DNA of 64,000 nt from Planctomycetes bacterium ADurb.Bin069 (lineage in GTDB: Bacteria; Planctomycetota; UBA8108; UBA8890; UBA8898). Where the stretch lies: contig MWEK01000005.1 of the NCBI GenBank assembly GCA_002070955.1, forward strand, positions 1 through 64,000, given 5' to 3'. The position numbers and the translations under genes were made by a program. Shown here piece by piece: positions 7,748 through 16,560 of the stretch (position 1 is the stretch's first letter; every line of letters begins with the position of its first letter). The notes below the pieces were generated by a model, which saw only the letters and a program-made list of their open reading frames with translations, was not told the DNA's origin and did not search any database.

Positions 7748-10354
7748 TTACTTGCGGCCCTGTGCTTCGCCGGTCATGGGGACGAAGAGGACCGGCATGG
7801 TGTCCCGCTCCGACACGCGCCCGTTCTTGTCTTTCGTGATTATCTTGAGGGCCTGCATGTAGGTGCCGACGGGCACGACCATGCGGCCGCCGGGGGCGAG
7901 CTGCTCGACCAGCGCCGGCGGCACATGATCGGGCGCCGCCGTGACAATGATCGCGTCGAAGGGCTGCTCCTCGGGCCAGCCGCGGTAGCCGTCGCCGAAG
8001 CGCACCCGCACGTTCCGATAGTTGAGCTCCCGGAGCGTCTGCTCGGCCCGCTCGCAGAGCGGCCGGACGATCTCGATGGTGTAGACCTCGCGGACCAGCT
8101 CGGCGAGCACCGCGGCCTGGTAGCCCGAGCCGGTGCCGATCTCGAGCACCTTCTCGGAGCCCGTGAGGGCCAGCGCCTCGGTCATGAACGCGACGATGTA
8201 GGGCTGCGAGATCGTCTGGCCCCAACCGATGGACAGCGGATAGTCGGCATAGCAGACCTTCTTGTCGCCGCCGGCGATGCTCTCGGGCACGAAGCGGTGC
8301 CGCGGCACCTTTTCCATGGCCCGGAGGACGCGCTCGTCGGCGATGGCGCGCTGCCTGAGCTGCACCTGCACCATGCGCGCGCGCTCGTGCGCCCACGGAT
8401 CGGGCGCGAGGGGCGCGTTCAGGCGTTCGGCGAGCATCGCGCGGCCCCGCGCCAGTTCGCGCCGGAGCAACGCGGCGCTCTCGCCGCCGGCGTCCGCCCG
8501 CGCGTCCAAGCGGGCGAGGCGTCCCAACAGGCGCTCGGCGGCGGAGATGGAAAACTGCCGCCGGTCTTCCACAACGACGTGCACGACGCCCGTGTGCGCC
8601 CGCGGCGCGCGCGCGGCGATCCAGGTGCTCTCGCGCGTCCGCCAGGAAAAGGCGCCGGTTCCCCCGATCACCTCGCCGCCGGCCAGGACCTCGACGGGCG
8701 CTTCGCGGCCCGCCTCCCAGGCCGAGCATTCGATGGAGAGCGCTTCGTTCTCGCCGCAGTGCAGCTCTTCGCCGGGCAGGCGGCCGTTGACGCGCAGCGC
8801 AATGAGCGGCCCCCCGGTGACGAAGACCATGCCCGCGGCCAAGCCGCGCACGTAACGCTCGTAGGTGAACCCGCGAGGCATGTGCACGTACGTGCGGCTG
8901 AATTCTCCGTCTCCGACCGCGGCGGGCGCCAGTCTGGTGCCGCAGCTCATGACGTCGTACCAGAGCGGAAGCGTGTCGGCGGACAAGGCCAGGGCATCGA
9001 GCCTGCCCAGGAGCGCCAGGAGCGGGAGCTCGGCGCCGGAGATCCCGACGACGGAGCCGCCGGAATTGTGGATTTCGTCGCAGACCGCGAGCAGATCGGG
9101 CGCGCCGCGGGCGCCGGGAATGATGCCCGTCATGCGCGTCTTGAGGGCGGGCAGATTGAGCCCGAGCACCGCGCCGAGGCCGGCTTGCTCGTAGGGGACG
9201 GCCCAGACGGCGGTGCTGCCGCCCGGGTGCAGGGTTTCCGTCAGCGCGGCGGGGTAGGGACCGAAGCGCGCATCGGGGTCGGCCGGGCTCAGGTGCCCGA
9301 CGGCGAAGCCCTCGGCGCCGAGCACCAGGAGCGTCGCGTTCAGATCGAGCGTCTCGGGCGCGAAAGCGCGGAAGGCGCCGGCGCTCCACGCGTCCAGCCA
9401 CGGCTGCGCGTCGTCGAGCCGGAGCACGACTTCGCCCGCCGCCGGATCGATCGCCCGCCGCTCGGCGCGCAGGGCCGGCCCCGCGGCGGCCGCCGCGCTC
9501 AGCTCGGCGGACGGCGCGGCCAGCCGCACCTCGCCCGGCGAGTAGACGGTGACGCGGTCGCCGTTCCGGGCCATGTGCCCGTTGGACAGGAGCGCGAGCT
9601 CGGGTGGATCGCCCGCCGCGGAGAATTCCAGGGCGGCCGGGTGCGGGCGGTCGCGGAAGATCGTTTTCACGACCAACTCGCGATGTCCGGGCGGCGCTTC
9701 GCGCGGCGGGGCGGCTTGGAACCGGCCGCGCAGCTTGATCTCGCTGCGGATCCGGCCGCCCCGGGCGGTCGTCACATCGAGCGCAATGAAACCCTCCCTG
9801 TCCCCGGGCGCGAGGGGCTGGATGAGAAGGAGCGAGAACAGCGACTCCCCGGGGGCCAGGACGCGGTCCCACGGCCAGACATAGAACCCTCCGCTGGCGC
9901 AGCCGCTCAATCCGGCCGTGATTTCTTCCTCGGTCTTGTTGGCGACCTGCAGGATGACGAGCTTCTGCTCGCCGGCGCGCAGATCCCACTTCTCTTCCGC
10001 CGGCGCGTCGGCGGTTTCCCGGCGCCCGGCGGTGAAGACCAAGCGGGTCGCACCGTGCGTCGTGCTCAAGAACCGCCGCGCCTCCTCCAGGAGCGCCCGG
10101 GCCTCCCGCGCGTTCGCGCGTCGCGCCTCGGCCGCCGCCTCTGCCGCCCGCGCGTCCGCCGCGAGGGCGCGGGCCGACGCGCACAGTCCATCCCAGCGGC
10201 CGAGGAGCCGCCGGGCCTGCTCATCGCCCGCGGCGACGGCGCGCACAAGCCACATGGTGAAATCGGTCTCGTCCGGAGCGATGGGGGCCTCGGGCGGCTG
10301 CGTGCAGCCGGCGAGAATCGCCAGCCAACCTAGGTATGCGAGCAGGCGTTTCAC
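7748..10354 (-). CDS. lipoprotein with CehA/McbA-like region fused to protein-L-isoaspartate O-methyltransferase
   Basis: 868 residues. The C-terminal ~215 residues are a complete PIMT: RMVQVQLRQRAIADERVL, PRHRFVPES, the catalytic loop GWGQTISQPYIVAFM and SAM motif VLEIGTGSGYQAAVL. PIMT methylates L-isoaspartate in damaged proteins. The N terminus is a lipoprotein signal (LAILAGC). The middle (about 330-590) resembles CehA/McbA-type PHP metallohydrolases in its RTYV, FTYERYVRGLAAGMVFVTGGPL and VNGRLPG segments, but the expected histidine/aspartate metal ligands are not apparent. The GTG at 10354 has AGGAGG 6 bases upstream. An exported SAM-dependent enzyme is puzzling because SAM is cytoplasmic, although signal-bearing PIMTs are known in other bacteria. 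The PIMT call is secure; the central domain is tentative. Confidence 0.85.
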   Translation of the reverse strand: MKRLLAYLGWLAILAGCTQPPEAPIAPDETDFTMWLVRAVAAGDEQARRLLGRWDGLCASARALAADARAAEAAAEARRANAREARALLEEARRFLSTTHGATRLVFTAGRRETADAPAEEKWDLRAGEQKLVILQVANKTEEEITAGLSGCASGGFYVWPWDRVLAPGESLFSLLLIQPLAPGDREGFIALDVTTARGGRIRSEIKLRGRFQAAPPREAPPGHRELVVKTIFRDRPHPAALEFSAAGDPPELALLSNGHMARNGDRVTVYSPGEVRLAAPSAELSAAAAAGPALRAERRAIDPAAGEVVLRLDDAQPWLDAWSAGAFRAFAPETLDLNATLLVLGAEGFAVGHLSPADPDARFGPYPAALTETLHPGGSTAVWAVPYEQAGLGAVLGLNLPALKTRMTGIIPGARGAPDLLAVCDEIHNSGGSVVGISGAELPLLALLGRLDALALSADTLPLWYDVMSCGTRLAPAAVGDGEFSRTYVHMPRGFTYERYVRGLAAGMVFVTGGPLIALRVNGRLPGEELHCGENEALSIECSAWEAGREAPVEVLAGGEVIGGTGAFSWRTRESTWIAARAPRAHTGVVHVVVEDRRQFSISAAERLLGRLARLDARADAGGESAALLRRELARGRAMLAERLNAPLAPDPWAHERARMVQVQLRQRAIADERVLRAMEKVPRHRFVPESIAGGDKKVCYADYPLSIGWGQTISQPYIVAFMTEALALTGSEKVLEIGTGSGYQAAVLAELVREVYTIEIVRPLCERAEQTLRELNYRNVRVRFGDGYRGWPEEQPFDAIIVTAAPDHVPPALVEQLAPGGRMVVPVGTYMQALKIITKDKNGRVSERDTMPVLFVPMTGEAQGRK

Positions 10355-10423
10355 GAGCACCCTCCTGAACGGCGCGCCTGTATCATACCAGGGACGCCGG
10401 CGCAAGGTAGAGTTTTCCGGCGC

Positions 10424-10453
10424 TTGTTACGCCGGCCCGGCCGGCGTTAGAAT
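10424..10453 (+). promoter_or_regulatory. promoter for the propeller-aroC operon
   Basis: TTGTTA (10424-10429), an 18-bp spacer and TAGAAT (10448-10453), with the start codon at 10473 just downstream. It lies in the 118-bp divergent gap with the PIMT fusion gene. Confidence 0.5.
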
Positions 10454-10472
10454 ACGCCGAGAGGCATCGGCC

Positions 10473-11705
10473 ATGGGAGCAATGAGTCGGCGGAGGTTCG
10501 TCCTGGGAGGCGCGGCGGCGCTGGCGGCGGCGCGCGGGCGCGCCCGGACGGACGGCGGGCCGGTCGCGGAGGCGACCGCCGGTCCCGCGCACCACTTCGC
10601 CGGCGGCTTCGATCGGTGTCCGTGGGATGCGGGCGGCCGCTATCTGCTCGTTCACCGCGCGGCGTTTGCGGGACGGCAGCCGGTGGCGGGCGAGACGGTC
10701 ACGGTCGGCTGCATCGACGCCGCCGCCGGGGGAGTCTTCCTGCCGCTGGGCGCGACGGCGGCCTGGTGCTGGCAGCTCGGCGCGCTGCCCGGCTGGCTGC
10801 CGGCCGCGCCCGAGCGCGAGGTGATCTACAATGTGCGCGACGGCGACCGGTGGGCCTCGGTGCGGGTCGATGTGCCCACCGGGCGCCGCCGCCTGGCGCC
10901 CTTTCCCGTCTACCACCTGCACCCCGACGGCACGCGGGCGCTCTCGCTGAGCTTCAGCCGCCTGGCTTGGACGCAACCCGGTTACGGTTTCGAAGGCATC
11001 CTGGATTCGCGGCGCCACGTGGCGGCCCCGGAAGATGATGGGGTGTACGTGGGGGACTTGGAGCGCGGCGAGCTGCGCCTGGTGGTGCCGCTGGCGCGCG
11101 TGGCGATGTTTCGGCCGCTGCCGGAATTCGCCGAAGCGTATCACTGGGTGAACCACCTCCTGTGGAGCCCCGACGGGGCGCGGTTCGGGTTCCTGCACCG
11201 TTGGCGCCGCGCCGGGCAGCCGTGGCGCACGCGGCTCTACACGGCGGACGGCGGCGGCGGGAACCTGCGCCTTCTGCTGGATCACCAACTCGTGTCGCAT
11301 TTCGTCTGGCGCGACGCGCGCACGCTGCTCGTGTGGGCGCAGCACCCCTCGGCGGGGAAGTGCTTTTACCTGGTCGACGAGCGCACGGGCGCCGTCGCGC
11401 CCTTTCACAAGGACGTTCTGGTCGAGGACGGCCACGCAAGCTTCGCGCCCGACGGCGCGTGGGTCGCGTGCGACACCGATCCGGACCAGGGCGGGAGGCG
11501 GCACCTCTTTCTAGCCCGCGCGCGCGACGGGGCGCGGGTCGAGCTGGCCCGCCTCGGTTCGCCGGAAGGCTGGCCCCAGGCCGCGAGTTGCAGCCTTCGT
11601 CCCCGTTGGAGCCGCGACGGCGCCCGGATCTGCATCGATTCCGCCCACGAGAAAACGCGGCAGGTCTACGTGATCGACGTGGCGCGGTACGTCAAGGAGC
11701 CCTAA
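10473..11705 (+). CDS. Tat-exported TolB/WD40-like beta-propeller protein
   Basis: 410 residues. The N terminus MSRRRFVLGG is a twin-arginine signal. The body has repeated propeller blades with WSPDGARFGFLHRW, FAPDGAWVACDTDPD and RWSRDGARICIDSAHE, ending QVYVIDV. The opening HHFAGGFDRCPWDAGGRYLL and the HWVNHLLWSPDG segment match an uncharacterised family that I know from planctomycetes and relatives, usually beginning HHFFGYYDKCPWD. A carbohydrate-related exported role is possible but unproved. The ATG at 10473 has GAGG 10 bases upstream; the ATG at 10482 with GGGAG is an alternative. Its TAA overlaps the aroC ATG, so the two are translationally coupled despite unrelated roles. Confidence 0.8.
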   Translation: MGAMSRRRFVLGGAAALAAARGRARTDGGPVAEATAGPAHHFAGGFDRCPWDAGGRYLLVHRAAFAGRQPVAGETVTVGCIDAAAGGVFLPLGATAAWCWQLGALPGWLPAAPEREVIYNVRDGDRWASVRVDVPTGRRRLAPFPVYHLHPDGTRALSLSFSRLAWTQPGYGFEGILDSRRHVAAPEDDGVYVGDLERGELRLVVPLARVAMFRPLPEFAEAYHWVNHLLWSPDGARFGFLHRWRRAGQPWRTRLYTADGGGGNLRLLLDHQLVSHFVWRDARTLLVWAQHPSAGKCFYLVDERTGAVAPFHKDVLVEDGHASFAPDGAWVACDTDPDQGGRRHLFLARARDGARVELARLGSPEGWPQAASCSLRPRWSRDGARICIDSAHEKTRQVYVIDVARYVKEP

Positions 11706-12775
11706 TGAACACCTTCGGCCGCTTCTTTCGCGTGACGACGTTCGGGGAATCCCACGGCCCGGCGGTGGGCGCGGTCATCGACGGGTGTCTGCCCGGGATT
11801 CCCCTGGAGGAGGAGGATGTGGCGCGCGAGCTCAGGCGCCGCCGGCCGGGGCAGAGCGCGCTCGTGACCCCGCGGGACGAGGCCGACGAGCCGCGGATCC
11901 TGTCCGGCGTCTTCGCGGGCGCGACCACGGGAACGCCCATCGCGGTCATTGTGTGGAACCGGGAGCAGCGCCCGGAGGATTACGAGGCGCTGAAAGATGT
12001 GTACCGTCCGGGCCACGCCGACTACGGCTATGAGCGGAAGTACGGCGTGCGCGACTGGCGCGGCTCGGGCCGTGCATCCGGCCGGGAAACCCTGGGCCGC
12101 GTGGCCGGGGGCGCCATCGCCAAGAAGATGCTCGCCGCCTTCGGCCTGCGCGTCGAGGCGGCGACGATCCGGGTGGGCGCCGTAACGGGACGCGAGTGGA
12201 ATGCGGAGCAGATCGAGGCGAACCCCGTCAGGGCCGCCGACCCCGTCGCCGCGGTGGCCATGGCGGCGGCGATCGAGAAGGCGCGGGCGGAGAAGGATTC
12301 CCTGGGCGGGATCGTGGAGGTGCGTATTATCGGAGCGCCCGCGGGGCTCGGAGATCCGGTGTTCGACAAGCTCGGCGCGCGCCTCGGCGCGGCGCTGCTC
12401 TCCATCGGCGCCGTGAAAGGCGTCGAGATCGGCGCGGGATTCGCGCTGGCGGGTATGCGCGGCTCGGAGAGCAACGATCCCTTGGGACCGGAGGGGTTCG
12501 AGCGCAACGCGGCGGGCGGCGTTCTCGGAGGGATCTCGACCGGCGGGCTCATCGCGGCGCGCATGGCCGTCAAGCCGGCTTCATCCATCGGGCAGCCGCA
12601 GCGCACGGTGGACCGGAGCGGCGCGCCGCGGGAGATCTCCATCGGGGGGCGGCACGACCCCTGCATCTGCCCTCGGATCGTGCCGGTCGCCGAAGCCATG
12701 GCGGCGCTGGTCATGGCGGATGCGGTGCTTCGCCAACGGGCCCTCAGGCCCGAAACGGTTCCCCCCCTCGGGTGA
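11705..12775 (+). CDS. aroC: chorismate synthase
   Basis: 356 residues, the standard length. Converts 5-enolpyruvylshikimate-3-phosphate to chorismate, the last common step of aromatic amino acid synthesis, using reduced FMN. Signature segments are GRFFRVTTFGESHG at the N terminus, GTPIAV, RPGHADYGYERKYGVRDWRGSGRAS.RET (FMN and phosphate binding), the GFALAGMRGSESND region, GGISTGG and the C-terminal GRHDPCICPRIVPVAEAMAAL. The start codon overlaps the preceding stop codon (TAATG). Confidence 0.98.
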   Translation: MNTFGRFFRVTTFGESHGPAVGAVIDGCLPGIPLEEEDVARELRRRRPGQSALVTPRDEADEPRILSGVFAGATTGTPIAVIVWNREQRPEDYEALKDVYRPGHADYGYERKYGVRDWRGSGRASGRETLGRVAGGAIAKKMLAAFGLRVEAATIRVGAVTGREWNAEQIEANPVRAADPVAAVAMAAAIEKARAEKDSLGGIVEVRIIGAPAGLGDPVFDKLGARLGAALLSIGAVKGVEIGAGFALAGMRGSESNDPLGPEGFERNAAGGVLGGISTGGLIAARMAVKPASSIGQPQRTVDRSGAPREISIGGRHDPCICPRIVPVAEAMAALVMADAVLRQRALRPETVPPLG

Positions 12776-12956
12776 GGGTTCGGAGGGCGCTCAAGCAGGG
12801 AGTGGCCGCGGCCGATACACCGTGACAATGCGGGTTGCGGGTCCGGTGCCCGGTACTTGACAAGCCGCCTTTCGGATGCTTCCTTTGGCGGGAGGAGGAG
12901 CCGTCAGGCGCGGCCCGTTTCCCCGGAGAGAACCTGCGACAGGGAGTGACGACGGT

Positions 12957-13292
12957 ATGGCGAAGATAATCGGCGAGATCGTTGCGACGGACTGGGACAG
13001 CAACGACGAACCCACGGACATCTGCCTGCAGACCGAAGGCGAGCGTTATCACGTGGAGCACGGCGAGAGCTTCCAGGAAATGCTCGCGTACGTCGGCTGC
13101 GAGGTCGAGGTCAACGGTTACGTCGAGGAGAACGAGGACGGCGAGCCGGTCCTCACCGTGCGGGACTTCGAGGTTTTGGACACCTTCGAGGCGGAGAAGG
13201 AGAACCAGGAGGAGTCCGAAGACTTCGAGGGCGACGAGATCGGCGAGAGCATGGAAGCTGAGGAGGAGTTCAGCAGGGACGAGGATTGGTGA
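12957..13292 (+). CDS. small acidic protein of unknown function
   Basis: 111 residues from the ATG at 12957, preceded by AGGGAG. The first 75 residues look like a compact fold (KIIGEIVATDWDSNDEPTDICLQTEGERYHVE), with VEVNGYVEENEDGEPVLTVRDFEVLD resembling a small beta-barrel or OB-like segment. The last 35 residues are almost entirely acidic (EEESEDFEGDEIGESMEAEEEFSRDEDW). I do not recognise the family. A perfect TTGACA at 12857-12862 lies upstream but no convincing -10 follows at the right distance. Confidence 0.75.
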   Translation: MAKIIGEIVATDWDSNDEPTDICLQTEGERYHVEHGESFQEMLAYVGCEVEVNGYVEENEDGEPVLTVRDFEVLDTFEAEKENQEESEDFEGDEIGESMEAEEEFSRDEDW

Positions 13293-13526
13293 TCCCCGCG
13301 CCGCCTCCCGCGGCCGCCCGGGCGCTTATCTTTGCGCCCGAAAACGCCGATCATGGATGCAGAGAGGGCTTCCCGAGGACGTGAGTCGCAAGACCGCAGA
13401 CTCTCCAGGCCCGAGACTGTGGGGCGGAAATTGCGAATCCGAGGCCCGAGGCCGCGGACCCCGAGGCGCGAAGCAGGGCCTGCGCCCCGCTTTCCGTTTC
13501 CTTCCCTCTTGCCGCCCCGGGGGGCT

Positions 13527-13554
13527 TTGACGGCCGGGGTCAGTGTGCTACAAT
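13527..13554 (+). promoter_or_regulatory. strong sigma-70 promoter upstream of the zinc-ribbon gene
   Basis: TTGACG (13527-13532), a 16-bp spacer and TACAAT (13549-13554). The start near 13561 leaves a leader of about 140 nt before the ATG at 13700. The rest of the 407-bp gap (13293-13699) holds only a 7-bp stem-loop at 13319-13340, with no gene that I can support. Confidence 0.7.
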
Positions 13555-13699
13555 CGCTCCCGGGGTAGCAGGGCTGGGACCGGCCGACGGTCTTGGAAAC
13601 ATGAGTTCTCGAGCGCGCGGATGCCCGCGGACCGGGCGGCGAGGAAGTCGCGCGCGTACAGGGCGAAGAGAAGAAAGGACGTGAAGAAGAGCAACGCCT

Positions 13700-14479
13700 A
13701 TGGTATTCAAAGAAATCACGATTCGGTGTGACCGCTGCAGCCGCGCCTTCGGTTGGCGCATGCTAGAACGCTCCGAGGAGGAGACGCGCGGCGGCGCGCC
13801 GCAGCAGATCCCGCACTTGCCGACGCGGTGCATGCAGTGCGCTGAGGCAGACCGCCGTCCCGCGGGCGACCCGCCTCAGCCGGGGCAGGCCTCCCCCGCG
13901 CAGCAGGGCCGGCGGCGCGGGCGCCGCCGCCGCCGCAGGCCCGCCCACCAGGGACAACCGGAGCAGTACGGCTCGCAGCATGCGGGCGGGCAGCGACACC
14001 CGCGCGCGCCGCAGCCGCACGGACAGCCGGCGCGCCACGCCGATGGGCAGCGGCACAACTCGGGCCGCCCGCGCCATCACGGGCCGCACCGGCGGCAAGG
14101 GCCGCAGGAGCAGCGGGACCCTCAGCACCGCCAGGGGCCGCAGCATCCGCAGGGATCGCCGCGCCGGCCCGACCAGGATCGCCGGCAGGACCGGCGGCAC
14201 GGGAACCACCGCCGGCAAGGAGCCCAGGCGCGGCAGGGACAGTACGATCCGCGCGCTCAGCAGGGGCGGCCCCAGGACCGCAATCGACGGCCGCAGCCCA
14301 AGCGGGAGCAGGCCGGTCAAGGCAACGAAGCGGGCGTGCAACGGTTCTGGCAGGCCGTGTGTTGCGTGTGCAAGCGCGCGTTCTTCGTGGACGACCGGCC
14401 GCCGGGCCGCGAACTCGTCCAGTGCCCGCAATGCCTGAAGGACCGCATCACCCGCTTCAGGCAAGGGATGATGCTGTAG
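13700..14479 (+). CDS. zinc-ribbon protein with a long R/G/Q/H/P-rich middle, likely nucleic-acid binding
   Basis: 259 residues in three parts. Residues 1-50 carry one pair of CxxC knuckles (CDRC...CMQC), like the probable zinc-ribbon domain of many planctomycete proteins. Residues 51-210 are low-complexity sequence rich in Arg, Gln, Gly, His and Pro. Residues 211-259 carry a second four-cysteine motif (CCVCKRAFF...CPQCLKDR). Cysteines occur only at the two ends, so the protein is probably two zinc ribbons tethered by a disordered, strongly basic linker. RNA or DNA binding is inferred from charge. The reading frame is supported by the cysteine pairs at both ends. Confidence 0.72.
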   Translation: MVFKEITIRCDRCSRAFGWRMLERSEEETRGGAPQQIPHLPTRCMQCAEADRRPAGDPPQPGQASPAQQGRRRGRRRRRRPAHQGQPEQYGSQHAGGQRHPRAPQPHGQPARHADGQRHNSGRPRHHGPHRRQGPQEQRDPQHRQGPQHPQGSPRRPDQDRRQDRRHGNHRRQGAQARQGQYDPRAQQGRPQDRNRRPQPKREQAGQGNEAGVQRFWQAVCCVCKRAFFVDDRPPGRELVQCPQCLKDRITRFRQGMML

Positions 14480-14506
14480 ACGGCCGGGCGGCGGCGCGCG
14501 CCACCG

Positions 14507-16420
14507 CTACTTCGGCCTCGTCTTCTCCCAGTGGGCGCGCCAGGCTTCGAGCTGCTGTTCGCGCTTGTCCTTGGGCGCCGCCGGCGTGAACACCAAATCG
14601 CGCCTGTGGGCGATGAACTTGGCGGCCTCGTAAGCCGCCGTGCGCGTCTCCAGATCGTCGGACGACATGAAGGGAAGCACGTCGCCGAAGGTGTCGGGAT
14701 CGTTGATGCGCATGAGCGCCCAGATCGCCTTCCTGATCAGGATGGGGCTGGAGCCCTCCTGGAGAATGGCGCGGAGCCGCGGGATCCGATTCCGGTCCCG
14801 CTCGGTGCCGGCCTTGACGATCTCGTTCCATTTGGGGAGAAACTGGCGCTGAGCGTCCATGTCCTCCGAGGCGGAGCCCGTGATCTTCACGAGGGAGTCG
14901 GTCACGTATTTCTTGACGGGCTTGTAGGGGGTTTTCTCGTACACCTCCGCCAGGATGGGGATCAGTTCGGGAAGGTACTGCTGGTCGTAGTGCTCGACGA
15001 TTCCCTCGGACATGCGCATGAGCTTGGGCGTCGGCAGATACCTGAGCTTCTTGAGCACGCGCCGGACCGGCACCTCGACGCCCATCTTGGGGATGAACAC
15101 CCACTCGCGGGATTTCTGCGCGTCGGACTGCCGCACCTCCCGGCCGGTTCCGTACCGCACCATGGGGCGGTTGTGGAAGGTCAGGTCGGTGGCGCGGGAC
15201 AGGAAGAGGAGCGCGAGCGCGCTCATGTAGTTCAGGTTGCCGGGCTTGTCGTTGTCACCCCAGCAGCCGACCTGCTTGTTCTGTTGCTCGAGGAGGGTGC
15301 GCGCGCCGATCCGGTACCAGTCGAAGTCTCCGAAGGCCTCGATGCCGCCGATGTCGCCCACCTTCTCCAGACTGTAGAGCGCGTAGTAAATGCCGCCCAG
15401 GCCGGTCCATTGCCAGGAATCCCGGCCGTTCATGAGGTTGGTCAGGCACCCGAGGCCGTCGCGGATGCTCTTGTCGAGGGCCTGGCGCTTGTCCACCGGG
15501 TAGTTCTTGACGTACTTGAGCGCGTCGAAGGCGATGAGCGTCGACGAGGCCCCCGCGCAGGTCATGTTGAAGGTCACGGAGTGCTTGAGCGGCCCTTCCT
15601 TGGTCTCCATGTAGCTCCAGCCCCGCGCGAAGACCTTGGAGTCTTCGACGCCCCACGAGGGCTTGGCCTCGGGCTTGCGCACATCGGTTTTGCCCCTCTT
15701 GGGCTTGGGCGCATCGACCGCGTCCGCATCGACGGCGTCCTTGAGCTTCCACTTGGCCTGAACTTCCGGGCCGGAGGCCTGCTGGATGTCAATGAACTGG
15801 GCGGCGATTTCCTCCCAGACCTCCTGCGGGATCTTCAGCCCGCGCTTGCGCGCGACGCCCAGGGCCAGGATCGCGAACTGCGTGTTGGAATTGTCGTAAC
15901 GCGCGGAAGCCGGGTCGACAATGCCGTAATTCCAGGCGCCTTTGCCCTTCCAGCGGGCGCGGACGAGCCACTGGGTCATGGCATCCATGCGCTGCTCGAT
16001 GGCTCGGCGCTCCTTCTGGTCGATCGGAGAGCCGAGCGAGAGCTCGACATCCATCTGGCTCAGCAGGGCATCGAGGGCCATGACGTAGAGCGACACGGAG
16101 TACGTGTGCCCGGGCGGCATTGCGAGGAGCACCTGCAAGCCTTCCTTGATGACGGGGAAGTTGAAGGGAATGTCGCTCTTCACCAGGGCGTAGAGTTGAA
16201 TGGCGGCGCTGCCCATCGGCGCCTCCTGGTACGCGGTCCAGCCGCCGATCGGCTTGCCGTCGGGCGCGACGGCCTCGCCCTTGACCGCTTTGAGCAGAAA
16301 TTCCGTGCCGCGGTCGATTGCATTCTCGACCTGTTCGTCGAAGGCATCATCGCCGCGGACGAAAACGCCCGCCGAAGCCGCGAGCAGCAAGGATACACCC
16401 AGTGTCCGCAACAAGGCCAT
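14507..16420 (-). CDS. exported squalene-cyclase-fold (prenyltransferase repeat) protein with HEAT-like C terminus
   Basis: 637 residues from the ATG at 16420 (AAGGAGGAG upstream). The N-terminal signal peptide MALLRTLGVSLLLAASAGVFV is followed by alpha/alpha-barrel repeats: a WTAYQEAPMGSAAIQLYAL stretch, NYGIVDPASARYDNSNTQFAILAL and IRDGLGCLTNLMNGRDSWQWTGLGGIYYALYSLE. These resemble the planctomycete prenyltransferase/squalene-oxidase-repeat proteins. The DxDD acid motif of true cyclases is not seen, so it is probably not a terpene cyclase. Residues about 480-620 look like HEAT repeats (LRAILQEGSSPILIRKAIWALMRI). Function unknown; export and fold are reasonably certain. Confidence 0.82.
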   Translation of the reverse strand: MALLRTLGVSLLLAASAGVFVRGDDAFDEQVENAIDRGTEFLLKAVKGEAVAPDGKPIGGWTAYQEAPMGSAAIQLYALVKSDIPFNFPVIKEGLQVLLAMPPGHTYSVSLYVMALDALLSQMDVELSLGSPIDQKERRAIEQRMDAMTQWLVRARWKGKGAWNYGIVDPASARYDNSNTQFAILALGVARKRGLKIPQEVWEEIAAQFIDIQQASGPEVQAKWKLKDAVDADAVDAPKPKRGKTDVRKPEAKPSWGVEDSKVFARGWSYMETKEGPLKHSVTFNMTCAGASSTLIAFDALKYVKNYPVDKRQALDKSIRDGLGCLTNLMNGRDSWQWTGLGGIYYALYSLEKVGDIGGIEAFGDFDWYRIGARTLLEQQNKQVGCWGDNDKPGNLNYMSALALLFLSRATDLTFHNRPMVRYGTGREVRQSDAQKSREWVFIPKMGVEVPVRRVLKKLRYLPTPKLMRMSEGIVEHYDQQYLPELIPILAEVYEKTPYKPVKKYVTDSLVKITGSASEDMDAQRQFLPKWNEIVKAGTERDRNRIPRLRAILQEGSSPILIRKAIWALMRINDPDTFGDVLPFMSSDDLETRTAAYEAAKFIAHRRDLVFTPAAPKDKREQQLEAWRAHWEKTRPK

Positions 16421-16453
16421 GTCTCCTCCTTGGAGGGCGGACAACGGCCCTCC
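16421..16453 (-). promoter_or_regulatory. stem-loop overlapping the ribosome-binding region of the repeat-protein gene
   Basis: Read on the minus strand, GGAGGGC (16447-16453) pairs perfectly with GCCCTCC (16432-16438) over an 8-nt loop, immediately before AAGGAGGAG. The CCTCC arm could instead pair with the GGAGG of the ribosome site, so the element could switch translation on or off. Confidence 0.4.
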
Positions 16454-16525
16454 ACCATCTAAGGGTACACCGCGGGAGCGCCTCGGTAAATAGAAAAGAG
16501 GCGACCTTCGGACCGAGGCGGTGGT

Positions 16526-16554
16526 TTGCCTGGCGCGGCGGCTCCGGTTATGAT
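16526..16554 (+). promoter_or_regulatory. promoter placing the transcript start at the ATG of the coiled-coil gene
   Basis: TTGCCT (16526-16531), a 17-bp spacer and TATGAT (16549-16554). Only 6 bp separate the -10 from the ATG at 16561 and no Shine-Dalgarno is present, so a leaderless mRNA is likely. Confidence 0.5.
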
Positions 16555-16560
16555 GCGGCC

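Noticed and set aside
7925-10333. 802-codon plus-strand frame
   Set aside because: Lies opposite the PIMT fusion, whose motifs are clear; long shadows are expected in GC-rich DNA.
12857-12862. Perfect TTGACA as promoter of the acidic-protein gene
   Set aside because: No acceptable -10 at 15-19 bp downstream.
13543-13731. Small basic frame (62 codons) upstream of the zinc-ribbon gene
   Set aside because: It begins within the promoter -10, has no ribosome site, and overlaps the zinc-ribbon gene start.
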